The notes beneath the pieces are model-generated. The model ran no database searches. It was not told the DNA's origin and saw nothing but the letters and a program-made list of their open reading frames with translations. A stretch of 64,000 nucleotides of DNA from Rapana venosa. Taxonomy: Eukaryota > Mollusca > Gastropoda > Neogastropoda > Muricidae. The translations under genes were made by a program, and so were the position numbers. The DNA lies in NCBI GenBank assembly GCA_028751875.1, contig CM054156.1, positions 53,803,809-53,867,808 of the forward strand. Reading direction: 5' to 3'. Shown piece after piece: positions 8,926 to 21,660 of this stretch (position 1 is the stretch's first letter; every line of letters starts with the position of its first letter).

Positions 8926-11500
8926 AAAAACCCACCCCAGTCCGGGGCTTCACCCCCCTTTAAAAAAATTGGGAGTTTGAAAAAAAGTTTTGGGCCCCAA
9001 AATTCCCTCCCAAAGGCTGGTGTTGAACTTCCTTGGGCCCGGTTTTTCGCCCCCAAAAAATGAAAAATGGTAAAAAAGTAATTTGTAAAGGGGGAAGGGC
9101 CCTAAAAGAATGATTTACACCCAGCTTTTGTCTTCTCATTGTTTTTAAAAATTAGAAAAATTAAAAAAAATTTCTGTTTTGGTGGCCCCGTTTCTTGGCC
9201 CGGGGACTCAACCTTTTTAAATTAAAAACTTCTTGCTTTTGGTTTTGCTTTGTGTCAAAGCCCTTTGGGGGTTAAAGGGGGGGGGGCTCTTGGAAATTTT
9301 TTTGCCCCTTGGGCTTGGGAAATTTTTTTCACCTCATTTTTGGCCCGGAAAATAAACAAAACGGCGTTAGAGGGGGTTTAAAGTAGGGGGTTCCTCGTAT
9401 GTTATCAGCCCCAGGCCACTGATCCGCCAAAGGAAAAACCAAAACGGTGCAGGGCCCCTTTTTTTTTGGGGGCCCCCCCGCGGCCTAAAGGGTTGGGTTT
9501 TTTTTCCCTCAAAAACCCTAAGGAAAGAGAATGGAAAACTTGGGTTTTTTGGTTTTGGGGAAAAAAAAAATTTTGGCCCGCCTGGGAAAAAGGAAAGGGG
9601 GGGGGGATTTTCCAAAGAAGTTTGGGGCAAAAAAAAAAAATTTTCCCCAAAAAAAAAAAAAAAAGTCCGTGGTGCAGAAGGGCAAAGCCGGCCAAAAAAA
9701 AAGGGGAAAAAAAAAATTGGAAGGGTACCAAAAATAATGAACCCCCCCAAATAATTAATCCCCTTGGGTTCCCACGGGAAAGGTGAATTGTTAAAAGGTT
9801 TTTTGGCCCCGGCCGACTTTTCCCCAAGGAAGTGGGCCAGGGGGAGGAAAAAAAATGGTTTTCCACAAAAAGGTTTGGGTTTCTTAAATTTTACCTAAAA
9901 TCTGTTTGGGGAAAATTGGGGCCCGAAACGCCGGGGGGGGGGGGGTTTGGGGGGGGGGGGGGGGGGGGGAAGGGGGCCTTTTAAAAGGGTAAAAAACCCT
10001 TTAAAAATTTAAAAAACCCGTCGAATTTTTAAAAGCTTCCCTTTCCCAAAAACAGCAGCAAAAATTAGATCCCCTCATTGGGCTTGGGATATCAGAAAAA
10101 AAATACCCCCCGATCTTTTTCCCAGCCTTGGCCCAAATGGAACCCAATTTTTTAAATAATTTTGTTCGGTTGGTTTTTAAACCTTTTGGGTTATTTTTAA
10201 CAAAAAAAATTTTGAATTGGGGGCCAAAAAACCATTGGTCCCGTGCAATTTTATAGGGGGGTTTTTATGGGGGGTTCCCTCAAATTTCCAAAAACACCCT
10301 CCCCCCCAAAACCCCAGAATTGGGGGTTTGTCCCCTGGGTAAAAAAGTATTTTCCTAAATGAAGGTTTAAATTTTTTAAAGAAAACGGGTTTTCTTTTCT
10401 TTTCCCCCGGGGGAACCCGGGGGGATTTTACGAAAAAAGGAAAAAAAAATTTAAAAAAAAAAATGTTCCAAAAAAATCCCGTTTTCCCATTTGAAAAAAA
10501 GGGGGTAAACGGGGTTTTGAACAGCCAAAAAAAAATTCAGAAAAGGGGTAAAAAGTTTTTTTGGGGCGATTGTTTACAAAAAAAAGGGAAAAAAATTTGT
10601 TTTGTTTTTTTTAAAAGGAAAAGGGGCTTGGTTTTGGCGGGTTTTTTCAAAAAAAAAAAATAAATGAAATTTGGACAGGGAAATCAACCTTACCCATTTA
10701 AAATTAAAATTTTAACCCGGATCAACCTTAAAAGGAAAAACCCCACCCGACAGGTTTTACAAAGCCTCCCTTAAAATTTGATTTTTCAAAACATTTGGCT
10801 GGATTGGCGTCCCCCAGCAAAAAAAAACCCAAAAAGGGATTGCTGTTTGGTTTCCTTTTTTTTCCAAAAGGGGAAACATGGCTTGGGACTTTTAATTTTT
10901 TTTTGGTTTTCAAAACAAAATAACCTAAAACAAAAAAAAATTTTTGGTTTTTAAAAGGAAAATTTTTACTGTGAAGGATTGTTTTTTTTTTTGGGCTTTT
11001 TTTTTTGTTTTTGTTTTTTGGAAAAAAGGGCTTTTTAGGATAAAAAGTTTAAAGAGGGGGGTTCTGCAAAAGGAAAAATTTTTCCCCTTAAAAGTTTGCT
11101 TAAAAAGTCCCATGATTCCCCGTTTTTTGGGTTTTGTTTTTTTGCAAGGCTTGGATATTCAATTTCCCCAAATCAAAAGTTAAAGGCCCCTTCTTTTTGT
11201 TCCCCGGCTAAACCTTAGGTATGCCGTAAAAAGGTTGTTTATCTGCCCCCCAACCCGAACTGGGGACCTTCTAAAAAACCCCCAAAAGTGCTTTGAATTT
11301 TTTTAAAGGCCCTTTTCTTTGTGTCAGAAAAGCTGGGGGGGGAAAAAGGGGAAAAGATTATTGCCCTTTTTCCGGGTGAATGAAATGTCCCCTTTTTTTT
11401 TTTTAGAACTTTTGTAATTTTTAAAAGGGATTTCTCCCTTTTGGCCTTTTTCCCTTGTTTTTGTTTTTGGAAAAACATCTTCATTTGCTTTTTGATGGGG
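8926..11500. repeat. Degraded tandem duplicate of 6399-8925
   Basis: Landmarks in the same order match the preceding 2.5 kb at an offset of about 2560: the body and 3' block of the retroposed insertion (9190-9720), then the exon region, then GTTGTTTATCTG near 11235. Bases are smeared into homopolymers, so all open frames (9367-9866, 10463-11484) are spurious. c3 has only one copy. Either a real tandem duplication or an assembly repeat of low-quality sequence. Confidence 0.7.
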
Positions 11501-12977
11501 CCAAATTTTTAAAAAACCCTTTCATTTTTCAAGGAAATTTTTTTGCCCCAACCCCTGTAGTTTAAAAATTTCTTTGTTGTTTATCTGCCCCAACTAATTC
11601 TTGCCCCTCCAAAACTGTCAGTTAATTTTTGTTTCCCTTTTCCTTTTGCTGTTAAAGCTAATGTTTCTTTTTTTCCCTTTGCTGAAAAATCCCTGCAATT
11701 TTCCGGCTTTTTAAAGGGGTAGCCCCTTTTGGTTTCCTTACCCCTTAAATGTTTTGTCAGACTGTCTTTGTTTTGCTCCTTTTTTTTTAAAAATAAAGTC
11801 TTTGCCTTTCCAAAGGGGTTTGTCCCAGTACAAGGGTTTTGGGCTGCTCCTAATGCTGTCAGAACTAGGGGTCTTGCTCCCTTCCAATGCGTCAGAAAAA
11901 AAAGTTTTGTGCCCCAAATTTGCTGTCAGTTTTTATATCCTGGTTTTGTTTGCTCCTAATGCTGTTAGCACTGTTGGTGGAGGGGTGTGTGTGTTTTTTG
12001 TGTGTGTGGTGTGTGTGTGTGTGGGGGAAAATTGTATTAAAATTTTTTTTTTTTAAAAAAAGGTTTGAATAAGCATTTATGTGCTTTTCTTTTTTACATA
12101 AAGGCCCCTGTGTGAATGGGGTGAAATTTTTTTGTTTTATCTCTTTTTAAAATCTTGATAACCCAATATCTTGTTAATGGAGATAAGGGGCTCCCCTCCT
12201 GTAGTTTTTTAAAAACTTGTGATATGTTTTCGTTCTTGAGGAGCGGGGACAAATTCTCGTGCTTGCAGTCTGCTGGGCCCCTAAAGGTCTTTCAAAAGTT
12301 TATACATGGGTAATGTTTTGGCTCTCCCCCACCGACCCCCGAGTGCATCAGCACCCCCCCGGGAAAGGGATGTCAACGCCTGGTGACCTCTCCCATTAAA
12401 AGTGTTTGGGGGCCCGCTCATCTTCATTAATGGGGCATTTGCTCCCCCAAAGAGCTGTTTGTGCAACTTTAAAAATTCTTTGTCTTTTTGGGTTTTTTTT
12501 GATCTTCTTGGTCGTTGAATAATGTTTTGCCAAAATTTATTCGTCCATCCTTTAGAAAGTCTTCGGGTGAAGAAAAGGGACTTCTGTATGTGCAAAAAAT
12601 TATAGTGGGGTGGGGATTTTACTGGCATAGACTGCCCCTTTTTACGGGTGTATTTTAAAACACCAAATGAATTTTTTGGGGGGGGGCATGTAAAATTGTA
12701 ACACCTCTGATAAATAGGTATTTTTTGGGTGTTTGGTTTTTTCCCAAAAGGGATGAAAAAACCCCCAATTTGTTAATCCCTACTTTTTTAAATTTGAGAA
12801 ATCTTTTTATGCACAAATGGGTTTTTATCTGGAGTTTTTGGCCCTAAGGAAAAAATTGGGGGTTGTAGAGACGTGCAAGGGCATGCAAGAGTTAATCCCC
12901 CACATATTCCCTTTCCCTTTTCTTTTTTGTTTATAGTTGCTGATGTGGGGGGGCTAACATATTTTAAGTTTTATGTA
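11501..12977. other. Smeared copy of c1 1-1280
   Basis: It starts with a partial third copy of the 8600-8800 block (11515-11700). It then follows c1 in order: minisatellite (11840-11970), TG run (11985-12025), SINE tail (12040-12180) and non-coding block (12185-12975). No gene. Confidence 0.7.
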
Positions 12978-13935
12978 TAGTATCAGTCCCTCAAATCCAC
13001 TGCTGGAAGTATCTAGGTGCCCTTAAACGACAACACACTCTCTATAAAAAAAAATTCACACCCAGCCCTGTCAGCCCCTGCTACAAAAAAAATTCGTGCA
13101 AAATCAATTACAGCGTATTAGTGAAATTTCCCAAAAGAACCGGGTCCACCAATGCAACACCCCCAAATTTGGGCCCACTTCCCCTCATTCTTTCACGTCT
13201 GGACTTTTTGCAATTCGTTTTTGTCTGGTCCCCATAATCATCTTTTCCCACCCCCTTAAATTGTTTAAAAACCCCGCAGCCCCGACTAGTTCTCAGAAAT
13301 AAAAAAAATCTAAAGCCATTATCCCTGCCCTTGAAATATCTCCACTGGCGCCTTGCCACAGAAGTGTAAAATCAGTACCCTCGTTACAAATGTCCCACAA
13401 AATGCACCCTCCTCCCTCTGTGAATGTCTTAACTGTACACCCCTTTCCTTTCCCCTCCGCCCCTTACTGCAGAAAACCTTGTGTTTCCGAATCCCCCCGC
13501 TCTTTCTCTTTTTTTGGCCCCCCTTCGCCCCGGAAAAGAGCCCCTCTCTATCTTCGCCAAAAAAATTTTGTTATGACTTTTTTAAACCCCGCCTCAAAAA
13601 CATTTTTATTTCAAACCTAAGTTTTCCCCCTCCGTTTCAACAGATCTTTCCCACCTTCACAAAACCATCCCCAAACACCCTGCTAAAGTAAACGATCTTT
13701 GTGGGGTTTTGGTGTGTGTTTTTAAAAAAACATTTGACGATTGAAATTTTATTTCTTATTTTTTGCCCTGCAGGCACCTGTTTGTAAAATCTTTTTGTTT
13801 AAACTATTGATTATTTGTCACTGGTTGCATGACTGGTAAGATTAGGTTGCAGATGCGCTTTGATTTGTCTTTGCAAGTATAGCGCTATATAAGGCCAATT
13901 ATTATTATTATTATTTTTTTATTATTTTATAGTGA
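12978..13935 (+). mobile_element. 5'-truncated L2-like LINE insertion
   Basis: The C-terminal part of an L2/CR1-like reverse transcriptase in several frames: LQRISEISQ near the start, PLLQKTLCFRIPP at about 13455-13500, and KTFLFQT near 13600. A 3' end follows with TATAGCGCTATATAAGG and an ATT-repeat tail (13898-13935). Both other copies of the locus (c1 near 1262, c3 near 44480) run straight through this point without it, so it is a private insertion of roughly 950 bp. Frameshifts partly reflect base quality. Confidence 0.75.
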
Positions 13936-15060
13936 AAGTAATATTTTTAAAGGGGAAAAATTTTTCATATTTTTTGTATTTAACTTTTGTTTTTGATAAC
14001 ATTTTTTGAGAAATTGTGAAAAATCCAAAAAAAACAAAATAAAAAAATACCAACCAATCAAAAAAAAGGGGTTAAAATTATGCTATAATAAAGGGCTCAT
14101 GCCCCGGGACTTTTTTCCTGCTTTGGGGCCCGGTTTGCATTCCCCAGCATTGTACCATCTTTCCGGATGGCAAAGAGGGGTCCAGGGGTTTACTTGCGAC
14201 TCCCGTCCCTAAATCGGAAAATATTTCCGCTTGGGGGCCAAAAATAAACTTTTCAACCCTCATCAGGGGGTTTTTGAACATGGGATCACGGGGACTAACC
14301 CCCGGGGAGACCTTTTAAATTTTCCCCCTTTCTTGGTCAGTGTTTTTTCTGGTTGTGGGGGAGGGGGTCCATGGCCGGGAATCTCTGTTTTTTCCCATTC
14401 AGGGGGAATTTCGCTACTTGTTTTAAAAATTTCTAAGCCCCGTTTGATTTTCACTTGATTAAAAAAATAGTTGGGTTGGGTTTAATTTTTCCAACAGATT
14501 ATATTCTTTGGTTTAAATTTTCCGTAAAAGAAAACTCCACAGGATTTTATTCTTTGCCCCTTTTGTACATTTTATACACAAAAATGATTGCAGAAGCCGC
14601 TATCAAAATTCATTTCTGGTTTAATTTTTGGGGCGTTGATAGTACTTTTTTTTCCCTTAGATGGATCAGGGCCTAGACCATGAACCCCCCTCACCGGGCT
14701 TCGTACACTTTTAAAAATTTTTTTTATTTCGAGGATAATGGAATAAAACACTTATGCGCTTTTTTTAAACCAGTCCCCCCTTTGGAAATTTATTTTTTTT
14801 TTAATTTGGTCATTTCCTTTTCCCCCCCGGCCCACAATGGCCTATTTCCGAAATGCCCCGGTGTATGAGGCCCCATCGGAGCAAAATATTTTCCCAAAAA
14901 ACCCAAAAATCTTTCCTACCCGTTTCAGAAAATTCAAGGCCTTCGAGAATTTTTGTCCATAATCAAGAAGTTTTAAAAAAGGGCGAAAAAATATTTTTCT
15001 GGGAAATGGTTTCGATCCCCAATTAAACATGGGAAAAAGCTCGTACGCCGCCGCACGCAG
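13936..15060 (+). mobile_element. Rex1-like LINE fragment, c2 copy
   Basis: A smeared copy of 1290-2270: the fragment ending at the GGATCAGGGCCTAGACCATG block near 14660, the interrupting SINE tail (14715-14850), then the SKTK-like block near 14890. Unreadable as protein. Its partner on c3 has lost the first 700 bp. Confidence 0.6.
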
Positions 15061-15215
15061 GGGGACGCACCACAGAAACACACCTCCACCCCACAAAATA
15101 CACACACACACTACACACCACACCCCACCCCACACACCCCACACACACACACACACCACACACACACCCCACACACGCGCGCCGGGGTGCGGCGCACTCA
15201 CGCATGCATACACCT
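15061..15215. repeat. CA-rich microsatellite, degraded
   Basis: A CA array broken by CC and GC steps, at the position of the pure CA/CT array at 2281-2470. Confidence 0.85.
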
Positions 15216-15424
15216 AGAATTTGTTTAGTAAGACAAAAAGGAAAAAAAAAACCCCCCTGAATGTAAGGTTTTTAAATTCTGTTTTTTTTAAACCCGAAAA
15301 ATTTGGGAAAAAGTTGGGGCTGGCAAAAACTCTGTTTTAAAGGGTTTGACCCCCCCCCCCCCCCCCCAAACTTGTAGGGAGGGACCCAAATGATGTCACC
15401 CAAAGGGAAAAAGCCTTGGGTTTT

Positions 15425-15755
15425 TAGGCCCCTTTCCCTTATCCAAATAAAGTACTTTTTTGAAAACCATTTCTTTGCCTTTTCCCTTTTCTTTAAAAAA
15501 ATTTCTTTTTTGAATAAAACCCTGCTATTTCCTATTCCATTATCTAAAATAAAGTACTTTTTTGAATAAACCCTGCTATTGCCTATTCGGTTATCCAAAA
15601 AAAAGTACTTTTTGAATAACCCTGCTATTGCCTATTCCGGGTTTTCTAAAAAAGTCTTTTTTGAATAACCAGGGTATTGCCCCATTTCCCTTATCTAAAA
15701 TAAAAATACTTTCTTTAATTAAAACCCTGTTTTTGTCTAATTTTTCATTTTCATA
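15425..15755. repeat. Minisatellite, about six 50-55 bp units
   Basis: Each unit reads roughly AAATAAAGTACTTTTTTGAA, then TAACCCTGCTATTGCC and TATTCCGTTATCC. The c1 (2671-2728) and c3 (43485-43540, reverse) versions have one unit, so this is a local expansion or a consensus stutter. Confidence 0.8.
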
Positions 15756-15864
15756 GTGATGGCTTCAAAAACCCCAAAAGGTTTCTCTGTTTTATTTAGC
15801 AATAAAGGGGGTTTAAATTTGGGATTAAGTTTTCATTGGAATTGGAAGCAAAAAACCAATCACT

Positions 15865-16775
15865 CAGTCCTTTACTTTATTTTTCCCTGTCCCCAAAAGG
15901 GCGTAGGGGGGGGCAAGGAGAAAACGCAACAGAGATTTTTCCATGTTTCACGATCCTGTTTTGGCTAGTAAAAGGTGTTGTAGGGGTTGGGCGGTCCCGT
16001 CTTTGATTTGTCAACCCCTGATTTCTTTTGGCAGCCCCTTTTTTTTCTTGCCTTTGGGTTGTTCCCTTTCAAGATGATTTTTTTCCCAAGGTGTTGCGTC
16101 TTTTGGTTTTGACCAACCCCCCATCCGTTTTCACCTCTTTATGGGGAGAGCAAAGGGGTTTTTGGGGTACCACAAAGCTTTTTGATTTTCCCCTTTCACA
16201 TAGTTTTTTGGTCCTTTTGTTTTTTGTATGATGTTTTTAGGGTCTTCTGTGGCACTCGTTCCGAATGCTTGGATTCTCCTCTCTTGCCTCTGACAGAGTC
16301 CATGAATTTACAAACCATTTTTGGGGGATGGGTATTTACGAGGGAAATTTTTAGAGGTGGTATTTTTGGGGGCAAAAAGCTGATGTTGGGTTTCTTTTGA
16401 GATCCTCTCGAGTCGGCTAGAAATGTTGGGTTGCAATGCGAGCTTTTTACTTCCCTTGGTTTTATGCGCCATCTTTTTTTAAATGGGGCCTTTAAATATT
16501 TGGGAAATTTGGCCCCACCTCTTTTAGTATTTCTCCATTCATCTTTATTTCGGTGCTGTCAAATTTCTTTTCGGGTGTTGACCACGATCTTTGATTTCTC
16601 TGTAAGACCTCCATGCCCTTTTGCGCTCGCTCGATCTGATAGACTATCTGTGAGGTTTTGCAGTTCTTGTTTGCTGCCGCCCTTTAGGTCAAAGTCCCTG
16701 CAAATCTGGGTTTTTAAAGGGGGCTTCCACCAAAGGAAAAATGGAAGTGGGTAGTTTTGCAGTGTTTCTGTCATG
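15865..16775 (-). mobile_element. Truncated RTE-like LINE insertion
   Basis: Minus strand. 16559-16700 encodes LTDSLSDRASAKGHG, then LTEKSKIVVNTRKE, matching the post-FADD segment of RTE-type reverse transcriptase (usually E.A...GL.IN..KTK). Smeared sequence downstream keeps pieces of the C-terminal region up to about 15865. c1 and c3 lack it (intact site ACCAATCACAGC near 3130 and its complement near 43355), so it is private to c2. Target duplication not resolved because of base quality. Confidence 0.65.
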
Positions 16776-17117
16776 ATGTTTTTTAGAAAAAGCTTTTTTT
16801 AAATTTATTCTTTGCTGTTGCATGTTTGCTTATTTGATTACCTCTCTTTTTCGCTCTCCTCCGGGGGGGCTGGATGTAAAAAAAAAAAACGGGTGTTATT
16901 CATTATCTCAAAAAAAAAGAATTTGTCATTGTCTCTCCCCCTCGGGGACCCGGATATAAAAAAAAAAATTTCACACGGGGGCCTTATTCATTATACCCAA
17001 AAACAAAAAAAAATTTTCATTGTCATTTTCTCTTTTCTCTCTCTCTCGGGGGCTAGAAAGTAAAAATAATAAAAGCACACGGGGGCTTATTTTTTTGTCT
17101 CAAAATTTAAAAAAATT

Positions 17118-17150
<33 letters not shown>

Positions 17151-17726
17151 CCCTCTCCCCATTTTTTTCTCCTCCCCTCCCCCGAGTTGTGTTCTTCATG
17201 TACAATTTAAAAAACAATAAAATGCACTGAGCTTTTTCGGGAATATGACATTCTCTGTTCATCAAGTCGTTTACCCCCAAAGGTCTTTTTTTTTAAAACC
17301 AAAATAAGTTTAAAACCTTTTTGTTTTTTATTCCCGCTGCTTGGGGATTTTTGTTTTTACATGGATGTGTAAAAAATCATGCTTGTTTGGGTTAAAAAAT
17401 GTTTAAACCAATCATAGGGTTTCTTTGTTCTTATTTTGAGATTGATTCCTTCAGAACGTGTCTGTCTTTGTTCCTATCAGTAACCCTGTTTTGTCTTTGT
17501 TCCTATCAGTTAAATGTCGTCTTTGTTGCAACTGTCCTTCCTTTGGGAAACATGAAATTTCTTTTTTACTTTGGGTCACTTGAATGTTCTGAAACTTTTA
17601 AATAATCGAGAAAAAAAAAAGCTGTTCCAAAGGAGGTCAAAGGTTTTTGTAGTGAGCGAAAAAAAAACCAAAATTAATTTACAAAATTTCATAGGGAAAA
17701 GACATCTTTTAAAAGACTGTACAAGG
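16776..17726. repeat. SINE-tail array, CT tract and LINE 3' end, c2 copy
   Basis: Repeats c1 3150-4025 in order: three SINE-tail units with CT runs (16850-17150), then the LINE 3' end with the duplicated TTCCTATCAGT blocks (17465-17515). Confidence 0.75.
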
Positions 17727-18045
17727 GACAGGGGGGGCAGGGTCAGTGGGCGGGCAATCGCTTTTCCCCCCGCCAAAATTAAGAAACGTTTGAGCGTGGT
17801 TTTCCAGTTGGATGGGGGGACCCTTTTTCGCGCCTTTGGGTTTTAGTACGTTTTCCCCCCGTTCCCCCCGCTGTAAAAGGGTCCCCGCCCCTCTTTAAAG
17901 GGGCGGGAAGGTAAAGCGCGAGGGAAGGAAGGGCGCCGGGCCCCCAATATGCTGGCCCTAAAAAGAAGTGAGGCCCCTGGGCGCCTCGCTCCCCTACGAA
18001 ACCTTTTAGGTTTTGGGACTTTCCCTTTTCCCTTTTCCTTTCCCA
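17727..18045 (+). mobile_element. Chimeric 5S/tRNA SINE, c2 copy
   Basis: Smeared copy of the element at 4028-4322. CCAGTTGGATGGGGGGACC preserves the 5S box C region and TATGCTGGCCCTA the 3' part. Confidence 0.75.
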
Positions 18046-18099
18046 TCTTTATTTTAAATGTCGGGTAAAATTTTCAAACGAAAAACAATTCTTTTGGAA

Positions 18100-18590
18100 A
18101 CTACTTGAAAGGTGGAAACGGGGGAGCGCAGTAAAAAAGTTTGAAAATTTTTTTCAAATTTAAAAATTTCTACTTTCACCCCAAAAAAAAATCAATGTTT
18201 CCCCGTGACAGAAGATTCCCTTTTTACAATTTTATTTTAGTCCCTATTTTGAATTCTTGGGCCCGAAATTTGGAAAATAGGACAGTACCAAAAAATATGT
18301 TGGGGTATTTTTTTTTACCCAAATGACAAAAGGAACAACAAGGGGATTGATTCTTCAAAAGCGGACAGGCCCCCATTAAAGGAGGGGAAACAGTCTCTCT
18401 CCTTTCCCCCCTTTCCCCCCCCCAGGCCACCTCTGCTGGCTGTGACGTCCCTTCCTCCAGCCCCCAGTGGTGGCTGGGGGCCCCGGGGGGCCACCTGCAA
18501 AGCCTCCCGTGTGGTCCTCACCCCTTGTGCTTTTTTCTCTCTTTTACCGGGCCCCTGAGGAAAAAATTTCAAACCCTTCATTTTGTTTTC
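18100..18590 (-). mobile_element. LINE zinc-knuckle fragment plus GC-rich block, c2 copy
   Basis: Minus strand 18224-18400 reads PLLKNQSPCCSFCHLGKKK, the same C-x2-C knuckle as at 4540-4636. The GC-rich block follows to 18590. Confidence 0.6.
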
Positions 18591-19085
18591 CCAAATTATG
18601 CGAGAATCCTCTGGAATGACAAAAACGCTTCCCTCAGCCCTTTAAGATCAACGATGCGTTCCCTGATCCCTATTTTTTTACGCATGGAAACGGGGCCATA
18701 AAATCAGAAATTGAAAAGGAAAGGGTACACGTAATGGGGATGAATGTTTTTTACAAACTTCCCTTTGGTTTTCTCATACAGACATCAATAACTAGCGAAA
18801 AAGTAAAAGCCATTATTGAAAAACCCCCATCGGGATAGAAGAAACCCTGACTTACAAAAAAATAAACTGAAAGTGGGAGGGGCCCCTCCCCACTTACATC
18901 TGAAAAAAGGCCAAGACTGTCCACAAGGAAAAAGTAAACGGAGGGGGAAAGAAAAATACAGACAGGAAAACGATGGGAAGACCAAAATCAACAGTGGGCT
19001 GGGCCCGAGGGGAAAAGACATACTGCGGAAAGCTGGGGAAACATGAAGATGGAGGAAGTGGGACTAAATTTTTCGGTGGTGCTGC
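18591..19085 (+). mobile_element. RTE-like LINE C-terminus, c2 copy
   Basis: Starts with the same RILWND stretch as 4849 but is not interrupted by the SINE. It runs on through ITSEKVKAIIE-like and RQRKRWEDN-like stretches to a frame ending LRKAGE near 19040. The protein is clearer on the mirrored copy at 41053-41495. Confidence 0.65.
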
Positions 19086-19314
19086 AACGGTCTACTAGAT
19101 ACGGGATAGGTGAAGGGAGGAGGCGAATCCGATGAAGACATTGAAAATTTTAAATGTTGTGAAACGTTTTTTCCCGTGGCTGTGTCACAGTGGGAAAGGA
19201 GGAAAAAAGGGGAGGTCCCCGCCCTTCAAACCCCCATAATCAAAATTAATGAATAAAAACAATGATGGAAAAAAGTTACACTAAAAAAACGAGTGTGAAG
19301 AAAGGATCTTAACT
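19086..19314. other. Short non-coding flank
   Basis: Contains CTACTAGATACGGGATAGGT and GATGAAGACATTG, mirrored at 40975-41030. No coding signal. Confidence 0.5.
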
Positions 19315-20930
19315 ATAATAATAAAAAAAAATATATTGAATTTATATAGCGCAATCTTGTAAAACACAAACAAAACGAAGCGCTTGCACTCAAATCACTT
19401 ACACGGAGGGACTCTCCTTAAACATAATGAAAAAAAGATTTTAAATCCAGCGCGCGCAAAGACGCACGTACGTACGGGGGACGCACACCACACACCCACG
19501 CGCCCAAAAACCCAGACACACCGCGCGCACAAAACACACACATACACACAAAAACACTCGCGAAAAACCCCTTAGGAGGGGAAAGATGCTGTTTTAAAAT
19601 TTTGGGGACAGAAAATGTGGGGGAAAATCTCAGGGAGGAAATATGTGTTTTTTAGGCTGGATTTGAAGGTATCAAAAAAAAAACTTTTTTCGAAGTAAAA
19701 GAGGGAGGTCCCTTCCGGTGGATGGGCCAGAAAAAAGAAGGAAGCGAAGACCAACAGGGTTTTTGGGAAATTTGGGGGTTCGAAAGCACAAAGTTCTGCG
19801 GGTGAACGAAAGGAACGGGATGGGGTGTTCAGGTGAAAAACAGTTTCAAAAGGGTAAGAAGGGGTGCAGATTTGTGGAGACATTTGAAAAAGAGGGTAAA
19901 AGATCTTATACTCCAGCTTTGTTAGAAGGCCCGCCCTGAAGGGAAACGCAGAGGAGGATGATGTGGTAAAATTTTTTTTTTCTTAGGGCCAGCGAGCTGC
20001 AGATTTTTGTATTTCGTTGAAGAGAGTGGATAGATGAAAGTGGGAGGCCAGCCAAAAGAGAATTTCTGTAGTCTAATAATAAAAATTGATGTATGGAATT
20101 TAATTGGGGATAGGCTGAATCTTTTTAAAAACAAAAAAATCAAATGCCAGATTTTTTTTTTTTGGGAAACTGGGGGTTCGAAAGCTCAAAGGGAACTTTT
20201 TTTTTCGGGGGTGAACAAAAGGGAAAGGGATGGAGTGTTTCAGGTGAAAAACAGTTACAGAGACAACCACTGTTAGGGCGTCGCTCCTTCTCTGTTTTGG
20301 GCCCTCATTAAAATAGCTTAAAAGTGAAAGAATGAGAGATGTGCAAGTTGGAAGTTGCATTTAGTGGAAAAGATTCTTGCAAAACGCGCTTATGCCCGTA
20401 ATTTTTTTAGTAGCAAGATTGGGAGGTCCGGGTTTATGAATTTTTTCATTTAAAAATGTGGGGTCAAGAAATTTCTCCTAAATTTCTTCACAAGTTGGAC
20501 AAAGGGGAAATGACGTATTGGGCCCATTTCTATTGAAATTTTTGCGATTAAAGGAAAATTTAGTTGATCCCATGAGCTGGGTTCGGGTTTTTTCAGCTTT
20601 TGTTTTAGCTTGTTCTGAGTCATCCAGTTTTGAATGCCCTTTAAGGCAGAAGGGGGATATTTGTCGGGAGGAAAAGGGAGTTTTCAAAGTAAACACTTCA
20701 CGAAGCGGCAAGACATGAGATCCAAAAAGCTTTGGGTTTTCTATTTATGGAGAGTGGAGGCAGTTGGGAGGGAAAGTAAAAAAGAACAGGGGTTTAAAGG
20801 GCTGACCCTCGGGACTCTCCCTTTTCCCTTTTGGGCAGGTTTTTTATTGAATTTTTTTCCCCACTAACTTTTTTTGGGAAATCTGTGCTTGTTTGCGTTC
20901 TTACTTTCCAAATAGCGCTTATTAAAAAAT
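19315..20930 (-). mobile_element. L2-like LINE, 3' half, left arm
   Basis: Minus strand: a reverse transcriptase C-terminal region running from about 20890 down to 19570. Recognisable blocks include TPSRSFRSPAELC (19572-19883). The 3' end near 19320-19400 has TATATAGCGCAATC and the AT-rich tail. The 5' half of the same element lies at 25310-25920, beyond a nested LINE. It contains the small inverted self-insertion described at 39795-40012. Confidence 0.7.
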
Positions 20931-21222
20931 GACATATATCACACAATAGCTATCAAAGCAAATATAAGCAAATAAATTATAATAATGATTATCATAATAG
21001 AGATACAATTATAACAACAATCGCCAATCACCAATGAGACAACAATATAACAAATGTCCCCATCACCATGAGACAACAAACATAACCATGATACCAGAAA
21101 AGCATTGAAAAGAGATGGGTGGGGAGGAGTATCCAAGGGGAAGGGAAATACACCGTCATCAAATTAAATAGTTTAAAAAAAAAGAACAAATATTCAAACA
21201 AGTAAGAACCCCTATACATTCT

Positions 21223-21233
21223 ATCTATCTATC
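21223..21233. repeat. Short tetranucleotide run
   Basis: TCTATCTATCTATC near 21218-21233, too short to matter except as a marker. The related right-arm site lacks it. Confidence 0.6.
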
Positions 21234-21614
21234 TATTGTCCCGTAGTCTGGCCGACGACCGTGGGGCACCCTCATAAACTCAGCAACCAGTTCCCTCCAT
21301 TTCCTCTCTCTGTTTCTGCCTTTCTCAGGGTTTTGTTGAGTTCTAGGCCTGTCCATTCACCATGATTTATCCCAGAACCATCACTCTTTGTCTGCCTCTT
21401 CTTTCTCCTCCGTGTACAGTGCCTTGCAAAACTTAACGATACAAATGCAAAAGCCCCATAATCCACTGACTATCAAACTAAAAACAATATCATACTAAAA
21501 CAGTATTGCTTAAATAAGTACTAATAACTCACTCTAACATGCAATAAAAACAACATCCACGATAAAATCTATTGAATTATACAAGACAAATGGCATGAGG
21601 ATGGAAGAGGGAAA

Positions 21615-21660
21615 GGAAAGGAGAGGGGAGGAGAGAGAGAGAGAGAGAGAAGAGGAGAAA
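21615..21660. repeat. (GA)n in LINE 3' region
   Basis: GAGAGGGGAGGAGAGAGAG within the nested LINE, mirrored as CT at 37650-37700. Confidence 0.8.

Noticed and set aside
9367..9866. Overlapping 106-153 codon frames on both strands
   Set aside because: Smeared duplicate of 6600-7240; the better copy does not encode these proteins.
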